Made by a program: the position numbers and the translations under genes. From an uncultured Porphyromonas sp. (GTDB lineage: Bacteria > Bacteroidota > Bacteroidia > Bacteroidales > Porphyromonadaceae): a DNA stretch of 24,517 bases. The notes under the pieces were generated by a model. That model was given only the letters and a program-made list of their open reading frames with translations, was not told where the DNA came from and did no database searches. Of the stretch, positions 1 through 7,094 are shown piece after piece (position 1 is the stretch's first letter; each line of letters opens with the position of its first letter). The stretch covers positions 1-24,517 of the forward strand of contig UQDF01000034.1 in the NCBI GenBank assembly GCA_900539765.1. Direction: 5' to 3'.

Positions 1-24
1 ACTCGTCTTATTGCACAACAACGA

Positions 25-69
25 GACGAGTAACCCTTTGTATCACAGCGTGACGGGTAACCCTTTGTA
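25..69. repeat. 18-bp direct repeat pair
   Basis: Two copies of an 18-bp word, GACGRGTAACCCTTTGTA, lie at 25-42 and 52-69 and differ at one base, giving a 27-bp period. The second copy runs straight into the palindromic element that starts at 66. No coding frame is supported here. The copies look like the edge module of a REP-like intergenic element. Confidence 0.7.
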
Positions 70-148
70 GGGGCGGATCTATGTATCCGCCCGTCCTCAT
101 CGGAGCGCAGTATGCTCTGTGGGACGGACACGCAGGTCCGCCCCTACA
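66..148. repeat. Nested palindromic (REP/BIME-like) element
   Basis: The outer arms TGTAGGGGCGGA (66-77) and TCCGCCCCTACA (137-148) are exact inverted repeats. Inside them, GGGCGGAT (71-78) pairs with ATCCGCCC (85-92), and CCGTCC (91-96) pairs with GGACGG (122-127), so alternative hairpins compete. This is typical of intergenic palindromic units and not of a single terminator: no T-tract follows. No transposase that might mobilise it is visible in the window. Confidence 0.75.
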
Positions 149-199
149 CAAACCACATCAACAAGAAAAGTTCAGCCATCAGACTCTGTAACACCAGTA

Positions 200-234
200 T
201 TTGTAGAGACGCACGAGCCGTGCGTCCCTACAAA
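200..234. repeat. 16-bp-stem hairpin repeat
   Basis: The arms at 200-215 and 219-234 form a 16-bp stem with one mismatch (207/227) and a 3-base loop. The left arm begins TTTGTAGAGACGCACG, close to the TTTGTAGGGGCGGAT edge of the 66-148 element, so the two probably belong to one family. There is no U-run on either side, which argues against an intrinsic terminator. Confidence 0.75.
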
Positions 235-304
235 GGACTACACGTCTCTCTTTGATACAACGGACGCCCTTCTACTATCCGAGCGCTCTTACACGTTTTG
301 TGCG

Positions 305-470
305 ACAGCCACGTGGAAAAACCCAAATCTCCACGTGGCTATTTTTCATTCTCCACGTGGGGACGTTTTGATTCCTCCGAAGTTTCATTTGATTCCTCCG
401 AAGTTTTATTTCTCGTCCACGTGGAGAATTTTCTTTTTCCACGTGGAGATTTGAGATTCCCCACGTAGCT
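305..470 (-). repeat. Modular palindromic intergenic repeat, copy A
   Basis: Five CACGTG palindromes (310-315, 332-337, 354-359, 418-423, 440-445) and one CACGTA variant (462-467) surround two tandem units of exactly 21-bp period (368-388 and 389-409). Each unit contains TTGATTCCTCCGAAGTTT. The core plus its immediate flanks (about 350-440) reappears nearly base for base as the reverse complement of copy B near 12840-12930. A third copy starts near 24441. The stretch is AT-richer than the genes and carries no credible coding frame. Function is unknown. Confidence 0.9.
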
Positions 471-536
471 ATTCGACTTCGCCCCCTTCCGTCACTTCGT
501 TCCTCATGCAGCATCGCACATCTATTCGATTTTTTG

Positions 537-544
537 TACCTTTG
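537..544 (+). promoter_or_regulatory. Bacteroidota -7 promoter element (candidate for ssrA)
   Basis: TACCTTTG matches the TAnnTTTG -7 consensus of the Bacteroidota primary sigma factor exactly. It is the only clear match I noticed upstream of ssrA, although it would leave a leader of roughly 110 nt to be trimmed. No convincing -33 TTTG was found at the usual spacing, so the assignment is tentative. Confidence 0.5.
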
Positions 545-663
545 CACTAGATGAGTGGGAGGAGCCTTCGCTTGAGGCGACCCTCCGCTAGACTCAGATA
601 CGATCTCTCCCCAGCTGAGCGATATAGCGATACGCTAGTCTGGGAGATGCAACATACACTCTT
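545..663 (+). other. Structured stretch between promoter and tmRNA
   Basis: This stretch has no convincing protein frame but contains a compact hairpin in which GGAGG (558-562) pairs with CCTCC (582-586) and GCCT (564-567) with AGGC (575-578). Further downstream, short complementary words (AGACT near 591 with AGTCT near 637, and ATCTC/GGGAGAT words) could form a longer stem. It is probably the 5' leader of the tmRNA precursor. A separate small RNA cannot be excluded. Confidence 0.4.
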
Positions 664-1064
664 GGGGCTGATTGGCTTTGACAGCGTGTTGTAGTGATCC
701 GTAAGCATGTGGTGCCTGCTGTGACGCACCTTAAAACCTTACTGCGAACCTTTCTAAATGGCGAAAACAACTTTGCTCTCGCTGCGTAGTCGAAGTATAG
801 TACACTGACGCTTCATCCCAGGCACAGGTGCCGGGACGAGACATCACCCAGGGGGCCGTTGCTCCGAGGCGCTCTGATACGGTGGTGCATGGATATCGGG
901 GATCGGATGGTGTAGCCTCGTACATCGTCTTAAACTTTAGAGGATAAGGCTTTAGCTCGGTCGCTGTGCTCGTGAGTTGAGGCCCGACAATCAAAGTACA
1001 GCTAAACATGTAGAAAGCGTTTTGCCACCATGTTTGGACCGGGGTTCAATTCCCCGCAGCTCCA
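664..1064 (+). ncRNA. ssrA: tmRNA (ssrA)
   Basis: Transfer-messenger RNA rescues stalled ribosomes by trans-translation and tags the unfinished protein for degradation. The 5' end GGGGCTG (664-670) pairs with CAGCTCC (1057-1063) as a seven-pair acceptor stem with one G-U. The T arm is CGGGG TTCAATT CCCCG (1040-1056), and the 5' end continues ATTGGCTTTGACAG, typical of tmRNAs. The tag frame at 760-789 encodes GENNFALAA followed by TAG, close to the G-E-N/T-N-Y-A-L-A-A tags I recall from Bacteroidota. The genome has ACAA where the terminal ACCA would be, so the CCA end must be added after transcription. A hairpin terminator follows 22 bases later. The single-piece order (5' acceptor half, tag, 3' half) shows it is not permuted. 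Confidence 0.96.
760..789 (+). other. tmRNA tag-peptide reading frame
   Basis: The codons GGC GAA AAC AAC TTT GCT CTC GCT GCG, then TAG, specify GENNFALAA. The hydrophobic ALAA end is the standard ClpXP-type degron. Resume at GGC (Gly) is inferred from family tags. The adjoining upstream AAT codon is not expected to be translated. Confidence 0.9.
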
Positions 1065-1086
1065 CAACCCCACTGACAGTACGTCC

Positions 1087-1126
1087 CCTCGCTTAGGTCT
1101 CACGATCTGAGCGAGGATTCTTTTTT
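1087..1126 (+). terminator. Intrinsic terminator of ssrA
   Basis: CCTCGCTTAG (1087-1096) and CTGAGCGAGG (1107-1116) form a 10-bp stem with one T-G wobble and a 10-base loop. ATTC and then six T residues (1121-1126) follow. The position 22 bases after the tmRNA 3' end fits transcript termination and 3' trimming. Confidence 0.9.
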
Positions 1127-1166
1127 GCCTATTTACAACCACAAACATAAACAAAACACTCTACCT

Positions 1167-1613
1167 ATGAAACATCCGTACAATGTTATTTGCCATCAAC
1201 CAGCTGGACACACCCTTACGGATCAAGAGACCCAGTATGTATGGATACATGCTTCTCAATACGCCCCTATTTTTGGCAAAAAGCGCAAAAACGGGGCTCT
1301 AAGAGACTACGTAAGCATCTCTTATCAGGGGAAAAAGATCTATCGTAAGGTAGAAACTTCAGGACACCTAGACGTAGGCAAAACAAGCATCGCTCTTAAC
1401 TACAATAGTCTAGCCGAGCTAGGCTTACTAAACTCCTCTAGCAAAGGCAGTCAAGGCAACAACCTTCAGACTCAAGTGGTCGATGTGCAGCCAGCCAGCA
1501 CACATCAATTCAATTGGTTCCACCCAGATAGAGGGGTGCGACTTGATAATCGCATCTCTTTAATTGCCATGCTTCTTAGCATTATCGGTATTATCTTCGG
1601 AATCGTCATTTGA
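1167..1613 (+). CDS. Hypothetical small protein with C-terminal membrane anchor
   Basis: This 148-residue protein belongs to no family I recognise. Residues 1-125 are soluble and polar. Residues about 129-148 (ISLIAMLLSIIGIIFGIVI) form one hydrophobic helix ending at the last residue, so it looks tail-anchored with the N-terminal part in the cytoplasm. Residues 46-110 show alternating strand-like segments (DYVSISYQGKKIYRKV, then SIALNYNSLAELGL, then VVDVQPA), a pattern loosely like small beta-barrel domains of the AbrB or double-psi type. That is only a weak impression. I chose the ATG at 1167; an in-frame TTG at 1125 sits inside the ssrA terminator T-tract. The gene is clearly AT-richer than its neighbours and lies just downstream of tmRNA, a common integration hotspot, so horizontal gain is possible. 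No TAnnTTTG promoter is visible in the 40 bases before it. Confidence 0.7.
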   Translation: MKHPYNVICHQPAGHTLTDQETQYVWIHASQYAPIFGKKRKNGALRDYVSISYQGKKIYRKVETSGHLDVGKTSIALNYNSLAELGLLNSSSKGSQGNNLQTQVVDVQPASTHQFNWFHPDRGVRLDNRISLIAMLLSIIGIIFGIVI

Positions 1614-1949
1614 ATCCTATAACACTATAAGGAAGCACACGACTTCCTATAACTAGAACTAGGGTTCGGCCTACTACCTTGCTCTATACTACAAGCCATA
1701 CAGCACAAATAGGGTTAACAGTAGATGAAGCCATTTGCATTCTACAATTAGAAAACGTATCTCTATCTTAGTAGCTGTAACAACGCTCAAAGCACAGTTC
1801 ATCTGAGGTTCTGTGTGATAACTCATAGTTTATGCGTGGAGCGATGCCCCATTGGCGTAAAAATCGTTACCTTTGCATCAAGCTTTCTTGTGAGGAGATC
1901 ACCACGCATGGTACGATGCTCACGCTACAGACTTCCTGATTACTACCTC
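1614..1949 (+). other. Intergenic region upstream of ftsK
   Basis: I see no gene in these 336 bases. A short hairpin, AGGAAG (1630-1635) with CTTCCT (1643-1648), follows the small gene but lacks a T-run, so it is a poor terminator. The ftsK promoter candidate lies at 1868-1875. The left half is AT-rich like the preceding gene, and the composition shifts to that of the core genome only near ftsK. Confidence 0.6.
1868..1875 (+). promoter_or_regulatory. -7 promoter element of the ftsK operon
   Basis: TACCTTTG is an exact TAnnTTTG match, giving a leader of about 70 bases before the ATG at 1950. It also decides the ftsK start: the longer in-frame GTG at 1815 would lie upstream of the promoter. 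A TTGG at 1852-1855 is nearer than the usual -33 spacing. Confidence 0.6.
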
Positions 1950-4517
1950 ATGGCTACATCTAAAGATAAATCAACTAAGAAACGCTCGACAAAGAGTCGC
2001 AAGCGTACGAACGCATCTGGCAGAAAGGACGCAACCCCCTCTCGCTCGGTGGGGAGTCGTATGCGTTCGTGGGCACAGGACTTACAAAACAATATCGCTG
2101 ACAAGCGATACGGCGAGCTGATCTCGTTTATCTTGGGACTGATCCTCCTAGCCTTCATCATATATATCTTAGTGGCTTGCGGCTCTTACCTTATGGTGGG
2201 CTCTCGTGACCAAAGCATCGTCACGGAGCTGACACCTTGGGAAGCGCTGACACAGACGCTCCCTGAGGGGATCGATAGCTCCGTCGTGGAGATACAGAAT
2301 ATAACTCGTGTGCATGGAGCCTATCTAGCACATTGGCTGATGGATGGCTTCCTAGGCTTCGGTAGCTGGTTCTTGCTCCTTTTCGGCATTGTGTGTGCGC
2401 TACGTATGATGCGCATCACTAAGCGTGGTAGCCTCATCAAGCTATGCGTCTATGCTATCCTGCTAAGCCTGTGGACAGCTCTAGCGCTCTCGGCACTGCA
2501 AAACATCTTGGGGATGCCCACATTCTTCCGCTGGGGTGGTGCTTATGGTGCGCTCTGGCTAGGCAAGATGCTACCAGCCATCGGGTGGCTAGGCGTCTCG
2601 CTGACGCTGCTAGTCACCATCATCACCATCATCGTAGCGATGCGCTACGAGTACCTCCAGTGGATGCGCCGTGCTATCGGTCTAGGTTGGGTCAAGCGTC
2701 CTAGCCGTCGCACGCCCGAGGCGGAGCGTGATGCCGTGACCCTCGAACGAAAGGAAGAGGTCGTCGATGAGGCTAATGATGAGCAATATGATACTTCCAA
2801 AGACGAAGAGCTAGAGACTCCACTCTCCGATCCTGGTGTAGCACCTTCACAGACGGAGCCTCTCAGATCATCTCGTGTCGCAACGAGTCGCCCATCACAA
2901 GAGAGCCGTGCGACTAGTTCTACGACAGCCAATGAGAGTTTGGAGGGAGATGTCACGGTGACCGTAGCACAGGGGGATGCCGACTCGCAAGCAGCCGCCA
3001 TCATGCCACAGAGTGACTCCCGTCGTGGAGGATACCAGATGCCTTCGCCTGACCTACTGGCCGATGTCGATCAGTCTTCACAGAAGATCGATAGAACTGA
3101 GATCAAGGAGATCGAGCAACTCATCATCGAGAAGCTGAGCGACCTAGGCATCGGTCTAGAACCGGTCGAGGTGACCATCGGGCCGACCGTGACGCTCTAT
3201 GAGTTTAAGCTAGATCCTAAGGTCAAGGTCAATCGTATCCGTAGCCTTGAGGACGACATAGCGATGAAGGTGGAGAGCATCGGTGGCATCCGTATCATTG
3301 CTCCGATGCCTGGACGTGGCACCATAGGTATAGAGGTACCCAACCGCAACCCGCGTACCGTCGGTATGAAGGCGCTGATCACTTCGCAGAAGTTTATCAC
3401 GACAGATCAGAAGCTTCCCATAGCCATCGGGCGTACCATCACGAACGATGTCTACCTCTTTGACCTCTCCAAGATGCCACACCTCCTGATTGCTGGTGCT
3501 ACGGGTCAGGGTAAGAGTGTCGGCCTGAATGCACTCATCACTTCACTCCTATATAATAAGCGTCCCGAGGAGCTTAAGCTGATCCTCATCGACCCGAAGA
3601 TGCTGGAGTTTAGCATCTACGAGAGCATCGGTCGTCACTTCCTGACGAAGCTCGAGGACGAGGAGAAGTATATCATCACCGACACGAATAAGGCGCTCCC
3701 TGTCCTGGAGTCGCTCTGCGTGGATATGGACGGACGCTACGAACTGCTCGCACGTGCTAAGGTGCGCAACATCGCCGAGTACAACAAGCTCTTCCGTCAG
3801 GGACATCTACGTGAGGAGGATGGCTTCGTCTTCCTCCCCTACTTGGTACTCATCGTCGATGAGTTTGCCGACCTCATCATGACCACAGGACGAGCCATCG
3901 AGAAGCCTATCGCACGCCTAGCGCAGAAAGCGCGTGCTGCGGGTATTCATATCGTCCTAGCGACACAGCGTCCTAGTACAGACGTGATCACAGGTCTGAT
4001 CAAAGCAAACTTCCCGGCACGTATCGCCTTCAAGGTTTCCTCGCAAGTCGACTCGCGCACCATCCTCGACACCAAGAGCGCCAAGGATCTCATCGGACGT
4101 GGCGACATGCTCATCAACGACGGCAAGGAGATGCGACGTATCCAGTGTGCCTTCATTGACACGCCTGAGACGGAGCGCATCGTGGACCACATCTCTCGTC
4201 AGCCCTATCCGACAGTGCCTTATCTGCTGCCTGAGCCTCCCGCCACGGAGGGTGCGGCTGGGGCTGCTGGATCTGGAGGTGGTGGCGCGACCGAGCGCGA
4301 CCCGCTCTTTGAGGAGGTGGCTCGCCACGTCGTGCAGATGCAGCAAGGATCGACGAGCAATATTCAGCGGCGCTTTAACATCGGGTACAACCGCGCTGGA
4401 CGCATTATGGATCAGCTCTACGAGTGCGGTATCGTATCGGCTCAAGATGGTAGCAAGCCCCGCCAAGTACTGATCGCTGATGAGACAACGCTTGATCAAC
4501 TTCTAGACACCTTCTAA
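1950..4517 (+). CDS. ftsK: DNA translocase FtsK
   Basis: FtsK pumps double-stranded DNA at the division septum to clear and resolve chromosome termini. The 855-residue product starts with a Lys/Arg/Ser-rich cytoplasmic tail. About four membrane segments follow (near residues 58-83, 138-155, 164-185 and 209-232), then a charged low-complexity linker (about 240-380). The motor has Walker A GATGQGKS at 516-523 and Walker B LIVDE with the acidic pair at 637-638. A C-terminal winged-helix gamma domain (about 782-845, with the RRFNIGYNRAGRIMDQL-type helix) reads polarity sequences and contacts XerD in known members. Start at MATSKDKS is chosen because the longer frame precedes the promoter. The LolA-like gene begins 12 bases downstream, an ftsK-lolA pairing common in Bacteroidota. 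Confidence 0.96.
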   Translation: MATSKDKSTKKRSTKSRKRTNASGRKDATPSRSVGSRMRSWAQDLQNNIADKRYGELISFILGLILLAFIIYILVACGSYLMVGSRDQSIVTELTPWEALTQTLPEGIDSSVVEIQNITRVHGAYLAHWLMDGFLGFGSWFLLLFGIVCALRMMRITKRGSLIKLCVYAILLSLWTALALSALQNILGMPTFFRWGGAYGALWLGKMLPAIGWLGVSLTLLVTIITIIVAMRYEYLQWMRRAIGLGWVKRPSRRTPEAERDAVTLERKEEVVDEANDEQYDTSKDEELETPLSDPGVAPSQTEPLRSSRVATSRPSQESRATSSTTANESLEGDVTVTVAQGDADSQAAAIMPQSDSRRGGYQMPSPDLLADVDQSSQKIDRTEIKEIEQLIIEKLSDLGIGLEPVEVTIGPTVTLYEFKLDPKVKVNRIRSLEDDIAMKVESIGGIRIIAPMPGRGTIGIEVPNRNPRTVGMKALITSQKFITTDQKLPIAIGRTITNDVYLFDLSKMPHLLIAGATGQGKSVGLNALITSLLYNKRPEELKLILIDPKMLEFSIYESIGRHFLTKLEDEEKYIITDTNKALPVLESLCVDMDGRYELLARAKVRNIAEYNKLFRQGHLREEDGFVFLPYLVLIVDEFADLIMTTGRAIEKPIARLAQKARAAGIHIVLATQRPSTDVITGLIKANFPARIAFKVSSQVDSRTILDTKSAKDLIGRGDMLINDGKEMRRIQCAFIDTPETERIVDHISRQPYPTVPYLLPEPPATEGAAGAAGSGGGGATERDPLFEEVARHVVQMQQGSTSNIQRRFNIGYNRAGRIMDQLYECGIVSAQDGSKPRQVLIADETTLDQLLDTF

Positions 4518-4529
4518 ACGATAACCATT

Positions 4530-5219
4530 ATGAGACCAAACCTCTCCTTATCATACCAGCGACACAAGGCGCCCTTTGGGATGCGTCTCTTAGGGTCGCT
4601 CTTCGCTCTGTTCCTGTGTGGCGCTTTTGCCATAGCCCCTCTGCAAGGACAGCGCAAAGCGGTCTTTGACCTCAACAAAGCACTCCAACAGTTCGAGCAG
4701 CAGGTCAAAAAAGGGGTCGCTATCACCTTTACCCTGACTGCACAAGGCACAAAGCCCCAAGAGGGCTACACATGGCTCTACGGACGGCGCTTTATGCTCA
4801 GTATGCCTGATATGGAGGTTGCCTTCGACGGCTCGACACTGCGCATCATCAACCAGAGCGAGCGCACCTACACCTTGATGACTCCCTCCGAGCAAGACCT
4901 CACAGCGATGAATCCGCTCGCTTACATACAGAAGACTTCGCAACGCTTCCGCATCACCGAGCGCAAGAGTCCTCGCGGCACAGTCGTCTACCGCTTTGTC
5001 CCCACGCAGGGTACCAACGTACTCGCAGGAGTCAAGTACTATGAGGTGACATTTGACCAGCAGAGCCAAGCTCCTAAGCGAGTCGATCTCTACTTTGATC
5101 TAGGCGAGCAGGTCTCTTACACCATCCACAAGATACAGCCGAAGGAGCATATTACGTCACAATCCTTTACCTTTGCACCGCAAGAATACAAATCGCTCGA
5201 GGTCGTAGACCTACGCTAG
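4530..5219 (+). CDS. lolA: LolA-like outer-membrane lipoprotein carrier
   Basis: LolA shuttles lipoproteins across the periplasm from the inner membrane to the outer membrane. The 229-residue protein has a cleavable signal (MRLLGSLFALFLCGAFAIAP, from residue 18) followed by a mature domain of about 190 residues. The pattern VAITFTLTAQG ... YTWLYGRRFMLSMPDMEVAFDGSTLRIINQSERTYTL is the repeated-strand layout of the LolA fold: the substrate-like 'F..G..FR....D.....DG..L....' arrangement. Met18 is an alternative start that would give a more conventional signal peptide. The gene is 12 bases after ftsK and 26 before panD, so it is probably cotranscribed with both. Bacteroidota members are divergent, so the call rests on pattern and context. 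Confidence 0.85.
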   Translation: MRPNLSLSYQRHKAPFGMRLLGSLFALFLCGAFAIAPLQGQRKAVFDLNKALQQFEQQVKKGVAITFTLTAQGTKPQEGYTWLYGRRFMLSMPDMEVAFDGSTLRIINQSERTYTLMTPSEQDLTAMNPLAYIQKTSQRFRITERKSPRGTVVYRFVPTQGTNVLAGVKYYEVTFDQQSQAPKRVDLYFDLGEQVSYTIHKIQPKEHITSQSFTFAPQEYKSLEVVDLR

Positions 5220-5245
5220 GCCTCTGGCGCTCCACATTATAAACT

Positions 5246-5593
5246 ATGTACATACAGGTACTCAAATCTAAGATCCATCGTGTCCGGGTCACACAGGCTA
5301 ACCTCAACTACGTGGGTAGCATCACCATCGACCGCACCCTCATGGATGCCGTCGGCATACTACCAGGAGAGCGGGTGCAGGTGGTAGACTGCAACAACGG
5401 CAACCGCCTCGACACCTACGTCATCGCTGGCGAGCCCGACAGCGGAGTCATCTGTCTCAATGGTCCCGCAGCCCGTCTCGTACAGCCTGATGATATCGTT
5501 ATCATCATGTCTTACGCACTTATGGACTACGATGAGGCTCGCACCTTCCAGCCCAAGATCATCTTCCCCGATAGCGACACGAATCGTCTATAA
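5246..5593 (+). CDS. panD: Aspartate 1-decarboxylase
   Basis: PanD converts L-aspartate to beta-alanine for pantothenate and coenzyme A synthesis. The 115-residue length is normal for the family. The self-cleavage site is visible as Tyr22-Val-Gly24-Ser25 (YVGSIT): the chain breaks between Gly24 and Ser25 and Ser25 becomes the pyruvoyl cofactor. Lys9 and the RLDTYVI and ICLNGPAAR segments match the conserved active-site regions. It is a cytoplasmic tetramer in known cases. The gene is 26 bases after the LolA-like gene and 21 before ffh, so it is probably in that operon. No other pantothenate gene is in the window, so the placement is not pathway-driven. Confidence 0.97.
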   Translation: MYIQVLKSKIHRVRVTQANLNYVGSITIDRTLMDAVGILPGERVQVVDCNNGNRLDTYVIAGEPDSGVICLNGPAARLVQPDDIVIIMSYALMDYDEARTFQPKIIFPDSDTNRL

Positions 5594-5614
5594 ACCACTC
5601 ATCATCTCAGCAAC

Positions 5615-6955
5615 ATGTTTGAAAACCTAAGCGAACGCCTAGAGCGTTCATTCAAAATACTCAAAGGACAAGGGAGTATTACCGAAATAAATGTCGCCGA
5701 AACGCTCAAGGATGTACGTCGCGCCCTACTCGATGCCGACGTCAACTACAACGTAGCTCGAGACTTCACCAACCAAGTCAAGGAGAAGGCTCTCGGCCAG
5801 GACGTCCTCACGGCGGTCAATCCAGGGCAGATGATGGTCAAGATCGTCCATGACGAGCTGGCCACACTGATGGGTAGCGAGGCGGTAGCTATCAACCTCA
5901 AGGGGAGTCCCGCCATCATCCTTATGTCAGGACTGCAGGGCTCGGGTAAAACGACCTTCTCAGGCAAGCTCGCCAATATGCTCAAGAAGCAGGAGCAGCG
6001 CAAGCCACTCCTCGTAGCGTGTGACGTATACCGTCCCGCTGCTATCCAGCAGCTGCACGTACTGGGCGAGCAGATCGGCGTACCCGTCTATAGTGAGCTA
6101 GACAGCAAAGACCCCGTACAGATCGCTCGCAATGCGATCGCCCACGCCCAGCAGGAGGGACTAGACACCGTCATCATCGATACCGCTGGTCGTCTAGCGG
6201 TCGATGAGGAGATGATGAATGAGATCAGTAGCATCAAGGAGGCGATCCGACCCGATGAGACCCTCTTCGTCGTGGACTCGATGACTGGTCAAGATGCGGT
6301 CAATACGGCGGCCGAGTTTGACAAGCGACTCGACTTCGACGGTGTGATCCTCACCAAGCTCGACGGTGACTCGCGTGGTGGTGCTGCACTCTCTATACGC
6401 AGCGTCGTCAACAAGCCGATCAAGTTCGTCGGTACTGGCGAAAAGATGGAGGCGCTGCAGGTCTTCCACCCCTCACGTATGGCCGACCGTATCCTCGGCA
6501 TGGGTGATATCGTCTCACTCGTCGAGCGTGCACAGCAGCAGTACGATGAGGAGGAGGCAAAGCGCCTAGAAGCAAAGATCGCTAAGAACCAATTTGACTT
6601 CGACGACTTCCTCGCACAGATCGCTCAGATCAAGAAGATGGGTAACCTAAAGGACCTCGTCTCTATGATCCCTGGAGTAGGCAAGATGGTCAAGGACCTA
6701 GACATCAGCAACGACGCCTTCAAGGGCATCGAGGCGATCATCTACTCCATGACCCCCGAGGAGCGTGCCAAGCCCAGCATCCTCGATGGCTCACGCCGCA
6801 AGCGCATCGCTGAGGGTAGCGGCACTTCCGTTGCCGAGGTCAATAGGCTCATACAGCAGTTTGACCAGGTCAGCAAGGTGATGCGCAAGATGCAGAGCGG
6901 AGGATTCGGTCGTCCTCAAGCTAAGAAGCAGAAGAAGAACAAGAGACGTCGCTAA
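5615..6955 (+). CDS. ffh: Signal recognition particle protein Ffh
   Basis: Ffh binds signal sequences emerging from the ribosome and delivers the nascent chain to FtsY at the membrane. The 446-residue protein has the N-terminal helical domain (1-85). The GTPase domain follows, with G1 GLQGSGKTT beginning at residue 106, the DVYRPAA segment, G3 DTAGR (189-193) and G4 TKLD (247-250). The methionine-rich M domain (about 300-430) includes IPGVGKMV, SRRKRIAEGSGTS and VMRKMQSGG, which bind SRP RNA and the signal peptide. The tail is very basic (KKQKKNKRRR). A hairpin terminator 29 bases downstream closes the ftsK-lolA-panD-ffh block. Confidence 0.98.
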   Translation: MFENLSERLERSFKILKGQGSITEINVAETLKDVRRALLDADVNYNVARDFTNQVKEKALGQDVLTAVNPGQMMVKIVHDELATLMGSEAVAINLKGSPAIILMSGLQGSGKTTFSGKLANMLKKQEQRKPLLVACDVYRPAAIQQLHVLGEQIGVPVYSELDSKDPVQIARNAIAHAQQEGLDTVIIDTAGRLAVDEEMMNEISSIKEAIRPDETLFVVDSMTGQDAVNTAAEFDKRLDFDGVILTKLDGDSRGGAALSIRSVVNKPIKFVGTGEKMEALQVFHPSRMADRILGMGDIVSLVERAQQQYDEEEAKRLEAKIAKNQFDFDDFLAQIAQIKKMGNLKDLVSMIPGVGKMVKDLDISNDAFKGIEAIIYSMTPEERAKPSILDGSRRKRIAEGSGTSVAEVNRLIQQFDQVSKVMRKMQSGGFGRPQAKKQKKNKRRR

Positions 6956-6983
6956 GCCTCAGAAATAGAGCTAGCAACATACA

Positions 6984-7036
6984 CAAGAGACGCATCGTCC
7001 TCGTCAGCAGATGAGGGGCGGTGCGTCTCTTGCTTT
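6984..7036 (+). terminator. Terminator after ffh
   Basis: CAAGAGACGCA (6984-6994) and TGCGTCTCTTG (7022-7032) form a perfect 11-bp stem, with a smaller CCTC/GAGG stem inside the loop, followed by CTTTTATC. The T-run is short, but the stem strength and the position right after ffh support termination. Confidence 0.8.
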
Positions 7037-7052
7037 TATCTAATTCGTTTTG

Positions 7053-7060
7053 TACTTTTG
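7053..7060 (+). promoter_or_regulatory. -7 promoter element of lipoprotein gene
   Basis: TACTTTTG is an exact TAnnTTTG match 35 bases before the ATG at 7095. It overlaps the extended frame that would start at 7050, so it supports the downstream ATG. Confidence 0.6.
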
Positions 7061-7094
7061 CTTTACACTTACACGTAAACGTATCTACAATCCT

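Noticed and set aside
310..470. CRISPR array in the palindromic repeat region
   Set aside because: Units are 21 bp with no unique spacers between them, only two per copy, and no cas genes are in the window.
119..547. Short open frames across the repeats at the left end
   Set aside because: They consist of translated palindromic repeats on both strands, with no promoter or protein-like composition.
1040..1064. Partial tRNA 3' half
   Set aside because: The T arm and acceptor strand pair with GGGGCTG at 664-670 and a tag frame lies between, so it is tmRNA.
1125..1166. Upstream TTG start extending the small tail-anchored protein
   Set aside because: The TTG lies within the T-tract of the ssrA terminator and the added residues look like non-coding leader; the ATG at 1167 is preferred.
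1815..1949. GTG start adding 45 residues to FtsK
   Set aside because: The promoter element at 1868-1875 lies inside this extension, and the added residues do not resemble an FtsK N terminus.
1050..1950. Integrated element using ssrA as attachment site
   Set aside because: No integrase gene and no second copy of the ssrA 3' end was found in the window; only composition hints at transfer.
2611..2636. CATCAC-rich stretch in ftsK as a microsatellite
   Set aside because: It encodes an ordinary membrane-helix run of Thr/Ile and is too short and irregular to be a repeat tract.
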